Assembly (NCBI GenBank): GCA_910577155.1
Contig: CAJTMS010000003.1
Location: forward strand, 34,165-77,912
Length of the DNA: 43,748 nt
From: an uncultured Mailhella sp.
GTDB lineage: Bacteria > Desulfobacterota > Desulfovibrionia > Desulfovibrionales > Desulfovibrionaceae
Direction: 5' to 3'
Every line of letters starts with the position of its first letter. Position 1 is the stretch's first letter. The notes under the pieces were generated by a model that saw only the letters and a list, made by a program, of their open reading frames with translations, had not been told where the DNA came from and did no database searches. The translations under genes were made by a program, and so were the position numbers. This document shows, piece by piece, positions 16,647 to 23,146 of the stretch.

Positions 16647-17006
16647 TTATCCCCCAATCATGAGCCCGCAATAGGCTTGCAATAATTCTTTGTTTTCCTG
16701 CAAAGGGCGCAATTCCTGTTCTGCTGCCTGCCTGACAACATCGTTGTCACTCTTTGCCATTTTCTCCAGACACTGCCCAATATTTTGCGAAAAAACTTCT
16801 GCCCGTAAAATATGCCCGTCACCAGTGCCGGGGCTCAGGCTTTCTTCAATGAGCTGGGCATAATTATTGGGTGCATACAAATCTTCGAGCCCTGCTTCAT
16901 ATAAAACAGACGCTGCAAGATTTTCTGCCTTGGGCAGCGATCCTGTCTGTTCAAAATCCATTACATTTTGGATTCCTAAATTCGTATCAAGCAAATTTAT
17001 TTTCAT
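16647..17006 (-). CDS. sctX: SctX (YscX-like) secreted export component
   Basis: A 119-residue protein. YscX is a roughly 120-residue early substrate essential for Ysc-family secretion and occurs only in that subgroup. Here the N terminus (LLDTNLGIQNVMDF) is polar and unstructured, as for a secreted protein, and the C-terminal half (DNDVVRQAAEQELRPLQENKELLQAYCGLM) is helical like the chaperone-binding part of YscX. Direct identity to YscX is weak by eye; synteny between a SycN-like gene and a YscY-like gene carries the call. Confidence 0.78.
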   Translation of the reverse strand: MKINLLDTNLGIQNVMDFEQTGSLPKAENLAASVLYEAGLEDLYAPNNYAQLIEESLSPGTGDGHILRAEVFSQNIGQCLEKMAKSDNDVVRQAAEQELRPLQENKELLQAYCGLMIGG

Positions 17007-17007
17007 A

Positions 17008-17394
17008 CTAACCCTGCATTAAAACGTTAAATTTATCATGCAAATAATACACGCTGTTTTCAATATCCGCACCCGTCATGCGTTCAGCACAAAAGCGCAG
17101 CCCCAAAATACAATTATCCCCTGCAATACTTCCGTACAAAGGTGGAATATGCCCCTTGGCAAAAGAACAAAATTCCAAAAGCTTCCGCGGTATTTGCGTA
17201 TCATAGGTATTAAATTTTTGTGCCATATACACCAGTAATTGTTCCTCATTATTCTGGTATAGCTTTTCAAAATACAAAGTACCGATGTTTTGGATTTCAA
17301 GCTGAACAAGAGCGGCGCCGGAACCTGTATCAGAAAATGAAAGTTCAGCAATTCCAATCCGTTTTGCAAAATCTGCCATAGCTTGCTCAATCAT
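17008..17394 (-). CDS. sycN: SycN-like class I chaperone of the gatekeeper SctW
   Basis: A 128-residue CesT/SycN-type chaperone: an N-terminal helix, a strand-rich middle (GAALVQLEIQNIGTLYFEKL), and a final helix. In Yersinia SycN with YscB binds YopN and plugs secretion until host contact. GGAG at the end of the sctW gene precedes its ATG. It sits between sctW and sctX, the place of sycN in the Ysc order. A partner equivalent to YscB may be the chaperone at 22714-23145, but that is a guess. Confidence 0.78.
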   Translation of the reverse strand: MIEQAMADFAKRIGIAELSFSDTGSGAALVQLEIQNIGTLYFEKLYQNNEEQLLVYMAQKFNTYDTQIPRKLLEFCSFAKGHIPPLYGSIAGDNCILGLRFCAERMTGADIENSVYYLHDKFNVLMQG

Positions 17395-17397
17395 ATT

Positions 17398-18522
17398 TTA
17401 CTCCAAATTTGCTAAATATTCATCTTCACGTTCAATAACTTTATCAAGGGCTTGCTGAGCAACGTCCATAACTTTCTGATATGTCTGTATATCATCATAA
17501 ATTTTATCGGGAAACTGACGGAGCATGCCCACAAAGTCCTGCATAAACAAGACTTCCCTTTCAATGTCAGGAGCTTTTGCTTTCCCCGCAATCTCCTCAA
17601 TATGCATAGTCCCAAGATAATTGATATCCCGAAATGCCACGACGGAAGAAAGAATACTCATCGCCGTTAACCCGCTGTTTGCAACATGGTGCTCATTTTC
17701 CCAACGGTTAACCAAGTTTTCGCATTGACAATACGCACTTTGCAGCAAGCGGACTTTTCCTAAGTTTTGATGTACAAACTCTAAATGCGTTTTATCCATA
17801 CTGGGGCTGTCAGAAGAAATATCACCGGAAATGGAAGAAAAGAGAAAGTCCATTGCCTTGTCAAAATTTGCGCCGCCGTATTTTTCATTGATATATTGGA
17901 ATGCATGGGTAATACTGGTAAAATCAAAAGTCACCTGCCGATAAAGGTCACGCGTGTCATCGCTTGTGCCCATATCTTCAAAACCGGCATGAGATAAAGC
18001 TCCATGCAAGCCTGTTTTTATTTCTGCCCCGTGCCGGTCTTCCAATTCCCGTATTGCCCCGCGAATACCGTTTTCTACCTCTTCGCCGACAGCAGGGTCA
18101 TTTTCAAATTCTTCGGCAATGCTTTTCAGGCTTGCCCATGCGTCTGTATAATCGGAAAACTGCTGCAATGCTTCACGAAGTGCATAATCTTTTCCTGCTT
18201 TTGTCTGCAAACTGTCTTTCAGAATATCAATTTGCTTATTTTTACCCGCCCGATGCATAAGCTCCTGATAAAGCTGTACGCGCTTCTTCGTAGCTTCATC
18301 AACTTTATCCCTGTCTTTTCTCTCTTCCAGCTCAAATTCTTTTGTGGTATCAACGGAAAAAGTCATTTCCTCAGCCGCATTGGCAAGCAGGGACAAAGGC
18401 GAAGAAATAAGCTGTACCTGCTGCCCGAGCAAAGAACCAATACTGTTTGCGCCATGAGCTCCCGCTCCTTGTGCTGCCATAGCTGAAAATTGATTATTTT
18501 GTACAGAAAAATCAAAACTCAT
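17398..18522 (-). CDS. sctW: T3SS gatekeeper SctW (YopN-TyeA fused form)
   Basis: A 374-residue gatekeeper that blocks early release of translocators and effectors and orders secretion. The N terminus is a polar, Gln/Ala/Ser-rich secretion signal. A helical YopN/MxiC-like core follows, then a C-terminal TyeA-like region (LFMQDFVGMLRQFPDKIYDD), so YopN and TyeA are one polypeptide here. AAGGA precedes the ATG. It is the first gene of the long leftward operon and has a -24/-12 promoter with an approximately 40-base leader. Confidence 0.9.
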   Translation of the reverse strand: MSFDFSVQNNQFSAMAAQGAGAHGANSIGSLLGQQVQLISSPLSLLANAAEEMTFSVDTTKEFELEERKDRDKVDEATKKRVQLYQELMHRAGKNKQIDILKDSLQTKAGKDYALREALQQFSDYTDAWASLKSIAEEFENDPAVGEEVENGIRGAIRELEDRHGAEIKTGLHGALSHAGFEDMGTSDDTRDLYRQVTFDFTSITHAFQYINEKYGGANFDKAMDFLFSSISGDISSDSPSMDKTHLEFVHQNLGKVRLLQSAYCQCENLVNRWENEHHVANSGLTAMSILSSVVAFRDINYLGTMHIEEIAGKAKAPDIEREVLFMQDFVGMLRQFPDKIYDDIQTYQKVMDVAQQALDKVIEREDEYLANLE

Positions 18523-18567
18523 AATTTCATCCTTTTTACATCACACAGACCAACGTACAGCAATGTA

Positions 18568-18585
18568 CAGCAATAATCATACCAA
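18568..18585 (-). promoter_or_regulatory. Sigma-54 (-24/-12) promoter of the sctW operon
   Basis: On the minus strand TTTGGTATG, N4, TTGCT, with exactly 10 bases between GG and GC. The -12 element lies in the upstream copy of a tandem 10-base repeat. The start codon is about 48 bases downstream of the GC. Confidence 0.8.
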
Positions 18586-18799
18586 ACATCTTTGCACAGT
18601 ATGATAAAAAATTTATTTTTAACTTGTTCTTCTTTTTATTTTCTTATATATTAATTTCATAATTAAAGCAAATAACTATAGATAAAAATTTATTTTTATA
18701 CTGCAAACTTTTTTGGCATTTGCGAATTTATTTTATTTGCCGCAAAAGAAGCAAAATAAAAAAGTATATATTTTTAGTTAGTTATACAGCAAGTCGATT

Positions 18800-18817
18800 T
18801 TGGTATGTTTTTTGCTG
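18800..18817 (+). promoter_or_regulatory. Sigma-54 (-24/-12) promoter of filament gene 1
   Basis: TTTGGTATG, N4, TTGCT with 10 bases between GG (18802-18803) and GC (18814-18815). The -24 box matches those before sctW, filament gene 2 and flgB. The ATG is 84 bases beyond the GC. Confidence 0.8.
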
Positions 18818-18898
18818 AAAAGAACGTGTACATAAAATACACAACAAAAATAAAAACTTTTTATAAAACCCACTACATTAACCAAACAGGAAAAAAAT

Positions 18899-19426
18899 AT
18901 GTCAGTAAACGGAGTAGGCGCACCAAGTACCATCGCAACAGTCAGTTCCTGCGATACAGGCAGAAGTATCCAATTCATGTTTGCAAAACTGCAGTTGGAA
19001 CAGTCCAGTATCTGTAAAACACAAGCAGAAGCATATATGGATAAAATCGAAGCTGCCCAAAAAGGGCAAAAAGAATGTGCCGATATGATTGCCAAGGCGA
19101 GAGAATTGCAAAACAATGCCAAAAATGGAACTGGTGACTGTCCATGGGATAAGAAAGCTTCCATGATGCCCCAAGAAATGGCAGATTATTATAATAAGCA
19201 CGGTCTTTCCTATGATAAAACAGGCAATGACCTTGCCAATAATACCGATGAATGGGATTACAACATTAAATCTTTAACAAACTATCAGGAAACACTCGGT
19301 TCCTACACCCAAACAGATATGGTGTATCTGCAGGATTTTATGAGCCAGTATAACTCCTTCCTGCAGGGAGCCAACAGTGCGATACAGGACAGCAACGATA
19401 CTCTGTCCGCTATTTTGAAAGGATAA
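18899..19426 (+). CDS. EspA/Bsp22/SseB-like filament protein, copy 1 (putative)
   Basis: A 175-residue protein without Sec signal, followed by chaperone and translocator genes, the usual site of the extracellular tip or filament protein (EspA, SseB, Bsp22, LcrV). It has an N-terminal polar segment (VNGVGAPSTIATVSS), a helix-rich region (residues about 25-70), a variable acidic middle, and a C-terminal helix ending YNSFLQGANSAIQDSNDTL as in filament-forming subunits with terminal coiled coils. Four to five cysteines are unusual for such proteins. AGGAAAAAAAT precedes the ATG. A -24/-12 promoter drives it. The role is inferred from position, size and helical ends; no diagnostic motif was seen. 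Confidence 0.7.
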   Translation: MSVNGVGAPSTIATVSSCDTGRSIQFMFAKLQLEQSSICKTQAEAYMDKIEAAQKGQKECADMIAKARELQNNAKNGTGDCPWDKKASMMPQEMADYYNKHGLSYDKTGNDLANNTDEWDYNIKSLTNYQETLGSYTQTDMVYLQDFMSQYNSFLQGANSAIQDSNDTLSAILKG

Positions 19427-19442
19427 ATCTGTGCCAAAAATT

Positions 19443-19460
19443 TTGGTATGATGACTGCAT
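19443..19460 (+). promoter_or_regulatory. Sigma-54 (-24/-12) promoter of filament gene 2
   Basis: TTTGGTATG, N4, CTGCA with 10 bases between GG (19445-19446) and GC (19457-19458), 43 bases before the ATG. It lies in the 75-base gap between the two paralogs, so the second copy has its own promoter in addition to possible read-through. Confidence 0.78.
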
Positions 19461-19501
19461 AAGAATTTTTTACAACAACATTATCTTTACAGGAGAAAAA
19501 T

Positions 19502-20014
19502 ATGTCAGTAGACGGAGTAGGCGCACCAAGTACCATCGCAACAGTCAGTTCCTGCGATACGGGCAGAAGTATTCAATTCATGTTTGCAAAACTGCAGTTG
19601 GAACAATCCAATATTTGCAAAACACAAGCAGAAGCGTATATGAATAAAATTGAAGCTGCTCAAAAAGAACAAAAAGAATGTGCGGATATGATTGCCAAGG
19701 CGAGAGATTTGCAGCAGCAAGCTAAAAATGCAGGAAAAGATAAATGTACTGAAATGCCCAAAGAAATGGTCGATTATTTTAATAAAAACGGATTAAAATT
19801 TGACACCGCAGGCAGCGATAATTTGCATACCAGTGACGAATGGGATTATAATATCAAATCTCTCACAAACTATCAGGAAACACTGGGGTCTTATACCCAA
19901 ACAGACATGGTGTACCTACAGGATTTTATGAGCCAGTATAACTCATTCCTTCAAGGCGCCAACAGCGCAATACAGGACAGCAATGATACATTAATGTCCA
20001 TTTTACGAGGATAA
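19502..20014 (+). CDS. EspA/Bsp22/SseB-like filament protein, copy 2 (putative)
   Basis: A 170-residue paralog of the protein encoded just upstream. Residues 1-70 and the last ~60 are nearly identical between the two, including at silent positions in the first 60 bases. The central part (about 70-115) differs in sequence and length: copy 1 has GDCPWDKKASMM, copy 2 has GKDKCTEM. That pattern fits filament subunits whose helical ends polymerise and whose middle is exposed. AGGAG precedes the ATG. The gene begins a run of tightly spaced genes for a small coiled-coil protein, an LcrH-like chaperone and both translocators. Function is inferred as for copy 1. Confidence 0.7.
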   Translation: MSVDGVGAPSTIATVSSCDTGRSIQFMFAKLQLEQSNICKTQAEAYMNKIEAAQKEQKECADMIAKARDLQQQAKNAGKDKCTEMPKEMVDYFNKNGLKFDTAGSDNLHTSDEWDYNIKSLTNYQETLGSYTQTDMVYLQDFMSQYNSFLQGANSAIQDSNDTLMSILRG

Positions 20015-20065
20015 TATTTACAAACTTTATCAACAATAACAGTATAGCATAATTAAGGAAAAAGT

Positions 20066-20335
20066 ATGAACTTTGCAGAACAAGAACAAAAAATTGCGGA
20101 ACTCAAAAGCCAATTGGAAGCGCTTAACAAGCAATTTGACAAAACCATGAAAGCAAATAATCTCACCATGGAAGATTTAAAAAATGCTGAAAACGAAATT
20201 CCTGCAGAATACCGTGATGCATGGAATAAATTGAAAAGCACCATTGAAGCAGGAGCAAAAACAAATGCCCCGCTGGGACATTCCGCCCCCGCATCAAAAG
20301 CAGGTTCCGGCAGAAGAAATGCCATTCGCCTGTAA
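20066..20335 (+). CDS. Small coiled-coil protein, possible filament chaperone
   Basis: An 89-residue soluble protein. Residues 5-45 form a heptad-like helix (EQKIAELKSQLEALNKQFDKTM) and the C-terminal 30 residues are Ala/Ser/Gly-rich and basic (ending GRRNAIRL). AAGGA precedes the ATG. Its size, coiled coil and position directly after filament genes resemble CesA-type chaperones that stop EspA from polymerising in the cytoplasm, but the sequence shows no clear relationship. It could equally be a small secreted protein. Confidence 0.6.
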   Translation: MNFAEQEQKIAELKSQLEALNKQFDKTMKANNLTMEDLKNAENEIPAEYRDAWNKLKSTIEAGAKTNAPLGHSAPASKAGSGRRNAIRL

Positions 20336-20382
20336 GCCTTTATAGCTTTTTTCATAATTAATATTTTTACGGGACTATACGT

Positions 20383-20868
20383 ATGAGCAACACAATTAAT
20401 TATTCAGAAGAAGAAATCCGACAAATAGCCAAAGGAATTACAAGCGGCTTGACTATTGCGCAAGCTACCAATACCGACCCTCAAACCCTTGAGGCTCTGT
20501 ATAGCCTTGCGTACAAATACTACACGGTTGAAGATTATGCCAATGCAGAAACCATTTTCCAAGCCCTTTGCATGTATAAACACGATGAAGAAAAATATTG
20601 GCTGGGACTTGCCGGCTGCCGTCAGGCTCTTGAAAAATACCAGCAAGCCATTGACGGATACAGCATGGCAGGTCTTGCAAGTCAGCTGAAAAATCCGCTT
20701 CCGTTTTTTTATGCCAGCCAATGTTTCCTCAAAATGGGCAACAAAGAAGGCGCAGTCGGAAGTTTGCAGTCACTTTTAACCATGGGAGATGACAATAACA
20801 GCGAGCACAGGCTTTGCAAGGAAAAAGCCATGGAAATCCTGAAACTTTTAGAAGAAAATAAAAACTAA
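20383..20868 (+). CDS. LcrH/SycD/SicA-type class II translocator chaperone
   Basis: A 161-residue TPR protein that binds the two pore-forming translocators in the cytoplasm. The three TPR units are visible (LEALYSLAYKYYTVEDYANAETIFQAL, YWLGLAGCRQALEKYQQAIDGYSMA, PFFYASQCFLKMGNKEGAVGSL), preceded by the N-terminal helix typical of the family. The gene directly precedes the translocator pair, the conserved order. It may correspond to SycD/LcrH; some members also co-regulate transcription, which cannot be judged here. Confidence 0.92.
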   Translation: MSNTINYSEEEIRQIAKGITSGLTIAQATNTDPQTLEALYSLAYKYYTVEDYANAETIFQALCMYKHDEEKYWLGLAGCRQALEKYQQAIDGYSMAGLASQLKNPLPFFYASQCFLKMGNKEGAVGSLQSLLTMGDDNNSEHRLCKEKAMEILKLLEENKN

Positions 20869-20905
20869 CTCCCATATTGCAAAAAGAAATTTGGTGGAAA
20901 ACATT

Positions 20906-21934
20906 ATGTCTATGCAAATACAAAATTCTAGTCAGCCAAATATAAACTCCATTGAAGAACTGTATTCTTCAACTTTGCAAGCTCTTAACCAAAGTTTACA
21001 GAAAATCCAGTCAGAAGGACTTCCCAAAGCCAGCTCAGCAAGCTCAGCAGCAAAATCCGATGTTCCGGAACTGCCCCAGCCCTCACATCATGGACTTTCC
21101 CTTGAAACGCTTATTGATGCTCTTGGTTTTGAGCAAAGAAAAACAAATTGTCAGGCAGGGCTGACAAGCCTTGAAGCCAAAGCAAATGAACAGAAAGAAA
21201 TCAATGAAAAAAATCTTGAAGAACTTGGCAAACAAATCGATAAGATGAAACAGCAGAAAATTCTCAATGTCTTTCAAAAAATCTTTTCTGCCATTGGAGC
21301 TGTTATCGGAGCTATTGCCGCTGCCGCAACCATTGCCGTTGGCGTCATGACAGGTAATCCCCTCCTTATTGCCGCAGGAGCAATTGGCGCAGTTATGGCT
21401 GTAGATTCAATTATCTCGCTTGCGTCTAACGGTGAGGCAAGCCTGATGAAAGGCTTTACGGAACTCGGCAAAGCCTGCGGCATGAGCGACGAAGCTGCCG
21501 GCTATTTTGCCATGGGCATGTATGGAGCCATGGCGCTTACCAGCATTGCACTCAGCCTTGGTGCAGGTTTATCCAGCACAACAGCAAGCGCTGCAAAACT
21601 TGCAGACGGTGCGGCAAAATTGTCAGGTTCTTTGAATACCCTCAATAATGTGCAAAAAGGTCTTAATATTACCAACTCCGCTATTTCCATCGGAACAGGG
21701 GCAACGACTATTGCCAGATCTGTTGTTGAATACCAAGTGAATACTTCAAAAGCCACCCAAAAAGAACTGGAAGCCATTTTGGAACGTATCCGCCAATCTG
21801 CTGAAATGGAAAAAGATCTTGTGGAATCGGAAATGGAAAGAAGTAATGACTTGCTTGGCAAGGTAAAAGATATTGTGGACAACAGCAATGCAACCCAAAC
21901 AGCCATTTTAACAGGCTCACCCAGTTTTGCGTAA
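20906..21934 (+). CDS. sctE: Major T3SS translocator SctE (YopB/SipB/EspD family)
   Basis: A 342-residue pore-forming translocator. An N-terminal polar, Gln/Ser-rich secretion and chaperone region is followed by a coiled coil (residues about 85-115). A long Ala/Gly-rich hydrophobic hairpin (IFSAIGAVIGAIAAAATIAVG, then LLIAAGAIGAVMAVD) and a second hydrophobic region (YGAMALTSIALSLGAG) come next, and the protein ends in a C-terminal coiled coil. The ATG at 20906 is preferred (GGTGG eight bases before); an in-frame TTG at 20891 would add five residues. It lies between the class II chaperone and the minor translocator. Confidence 0.92.
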   Translation: MSMQIQNSSQPNINSIEELYSSTLQALNQSLQKIQSEGLPKASSASSAAKSDVPELPQPSHHGLSLETLIDALGFEQRKTNCQAGLTSLEAKANEQKEINEKNLEELGKQIDKMKQQKILNVFQKIFSAIGAVIGAIAAAATIAVGVMTGNPLLIAAGAIGAVMAVDSIISLASNGEASLMKGFTELGKACGMSDEAAGYFAMGMYGAMALTSIALSLGAGLSSTTASAAKLADGAAKLSGSLNTLNNVQKGLNITNSAISIGTGATTIARSVVEYQVNTSKATQKELEAILERIRQSAEMEKDLVESEMERSNDLLGKVKDIVDNSNATQTAILTGSPSFA

Positions 21935-21969
21935 CAGCTGGTCATGAAAGCAAAACACAGGAGCAAAAA

Positions 21970-22668
21970 ATGTCACAAGTAAATTTAAACAATAATTCAG
22001 CTATTAATGAACTCTATAATCTGGATTTTTCTGCTATTGCGCAAAACGCAAAAGCACAAGTTTCAGAAGGCAGTATCCCTGCTGCAAAAACGCAGGCAGC
22101 AAATACAAATTCATCAGTCCCGCAGCTGGACAGCCCAAACATTTCTCCTGAAGCGTATGCAGCAGGACTTGGGGGTGCTTCTTCCATGTGGGCAAAAGCT
22201 CTCAGCCTTATTACGCAAATGAGCGCTGAGCAGCGTCAGGCAACCCGTGACCAAAAAGCCCTGCAAACAGAAATACAGATTGATAATATTATGGAACAGG
22301 CAAAAACTATCCAAAACAAAGCTATTACCCAGCTGGTGCTTGGGGTGGCGACAGGTTCTATTTCCATTGGCATGGGATTTGGCGGAATTGGTTTTCAGGC
22401 AGCCGGAAGAGACCAGCAGTTTATGACCAGTTTCAATAATATTTCCTCAGGATTTTCTGGAGCTATGCAAGGAACCACCCAGTCCGCAGGCAGTTTTTTT
22501 GATGCGGAAACAACAAGACTCCATGCACAGGAAGAACAAATTAAAGCCATGACCGATCAACTGGAATCTCTTGACCAATCACTCAAGGAACTTGTGCAGA
22601 AAGCCCTTTCCACGCAAAATGCCATTCAGGAAAATATAAACCAAACACGCACAAAAATTTTAGGATAA
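21970..22668 (+). CDS. sctB: Minor T3SS translocator SctB (YopD/SipC/EspB family)
   Basis: A 232-residue protein with a polar N-terminal half, a single hydrophobic Gly-rich segment (LVLGVATGSISIGMGFGGIGF, residues about 119-138) and a C-terminal amphipathic coiled coil (EEQIKAMTDQLESLDQSLKELV). This layout is that of the second pore component. AGGAG precedes the ATG. It is the last gene before a new promoter at 22671. Confidence 0.85.
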   Translation: MSQVNLNNNSAINELYNLDFSAIAQNAKAQVSEGSIPAAKTQAANTNSSVPQLDSPNISPEAYAAGLGGASSMWAKALSLITQMSAEQRQATRDQKALQTEIQIDNIMEQAKTIQNKAITQLVLGVATGSISIGMGFGGIGFQAAGRDQQFMTSFNNISSGFSGAMQGTTQSAGSFFDAETTRLHAQEEQIKAMTDQLESLDQSLKELVQKALSTQNAIQENINQTRTKILG

Positions 22669-22670
22669 AT

Positions 22671-22699
22671 TTGACAAGATACTAAAATTCCATTATAAA
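22671..22699 (+). promoter_or_regulatory. Sigma-70 promoter of the basal-body operon
   Basis: TTGACA and TATAAA are separated by 17 bases, starting three bases after the sctB stop codon. The predicted start point is only about 8 bases before the chaperone ATG, with GGGAG in between. Its near-consensus form contrasts with the -24/-12 promoters of the neighbouring operons. Confidence 0.75.
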
Positions 22700-22713
22700 T
22701 AGAGGGAGTAGTT

Positions 22714-23145
22714 ATGCTGCAAACCGTTATTAATACTCTTTGTTCGCATGCAAAATGGAAAATGCCGCAACAAAATACTCAAGGACAATACACATTTTTT
22801 CTTGATAACAATGTGGAATTTTCCCTCTTCTCCCCCAATGGACAAGACTGCATTTTCCTTGTAAAAATAGCTGATATCCCCCATGGTAATGAAGGAGAAA
22901 GTTTTATACAAAATATTGCCGCAAAAGCCGCAGGCATGTATAAAATAAAAAAATCCATTGTTTCCATACGGGATAATGCTGTTTATCTGCACCGACTGGT
23001 ATTAAAACAGGAAATTAATCAAGAACGGATTTTGCAGACTGCAAAAGAAATTCTCAATGATGCGGATATCTGGCATACGGCGCTTACACATGGGAGCAGT
23101 CAAAATTCACCGTTTTCGTTTTCCATGGCAGGAATGAAATTTTAA
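22714..23145 (+). CDS. CesT-type T3SS chaperone (putative)
   Basis: A 143-residue protein of the class I chaperone pattern: N-terminal helix, strands with hydrophobic alternation (YTFFLDNNVEFSLFS, CIFLVKIADI), a helix, more strands (AVYLHRLVLKQ) and a last helix (ILQTAKEILNDADIW). It is the first gene after the sigma-70 promoter, one base before sctC. Candidates for its partner are the gatekeeper (as YscB with SycN) or an unlinked effector. The family call is moderate. Confidence 0.65.
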   Translation: MLQTVINTLCSHAKWKMPQQNTQGQYTFFLDNNVEFSLFSPNGQDCIFLVKIADIPHGNEGESFIQNIAAKAAGMYKIKKSIVSIRDNAVYLHRLVLKQEINQERILQTAKEILNDADIWHTALTHGSSQNSPFSFSMAGMKF

Positions 23146-23146
23146 T

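Larger units (their letters stand above)
18523..18898. other. Divergent regulatory region between sctW and filament gene 1
   Basis: A 376-base A+T-rich gap without an ORF worth calling. It contains two outward-facing -24/-12 promoters (18568-18585 and 18800-18817). Between them are two near-identical ~20-base A+T-rich blocks (18603-18622 and 18681-18699, differing by one base deletion) and a TTTGCG/CGCAAA inverted repeat (18719-18724 with 18741-18746). A tandem 10-base repeat GTACAGCAAT occurs at 18555-18574. The shared interval is a good place for activator-binding sites serving both directions. Confidence 0.6.

Noticed and set aside
20304..20322. GG-N10-GC match inside the small coiled-coil gene
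   Set aside because: The -24 side lacks TGG and the site is within coding sequence; one such spacing match is expected by chance.
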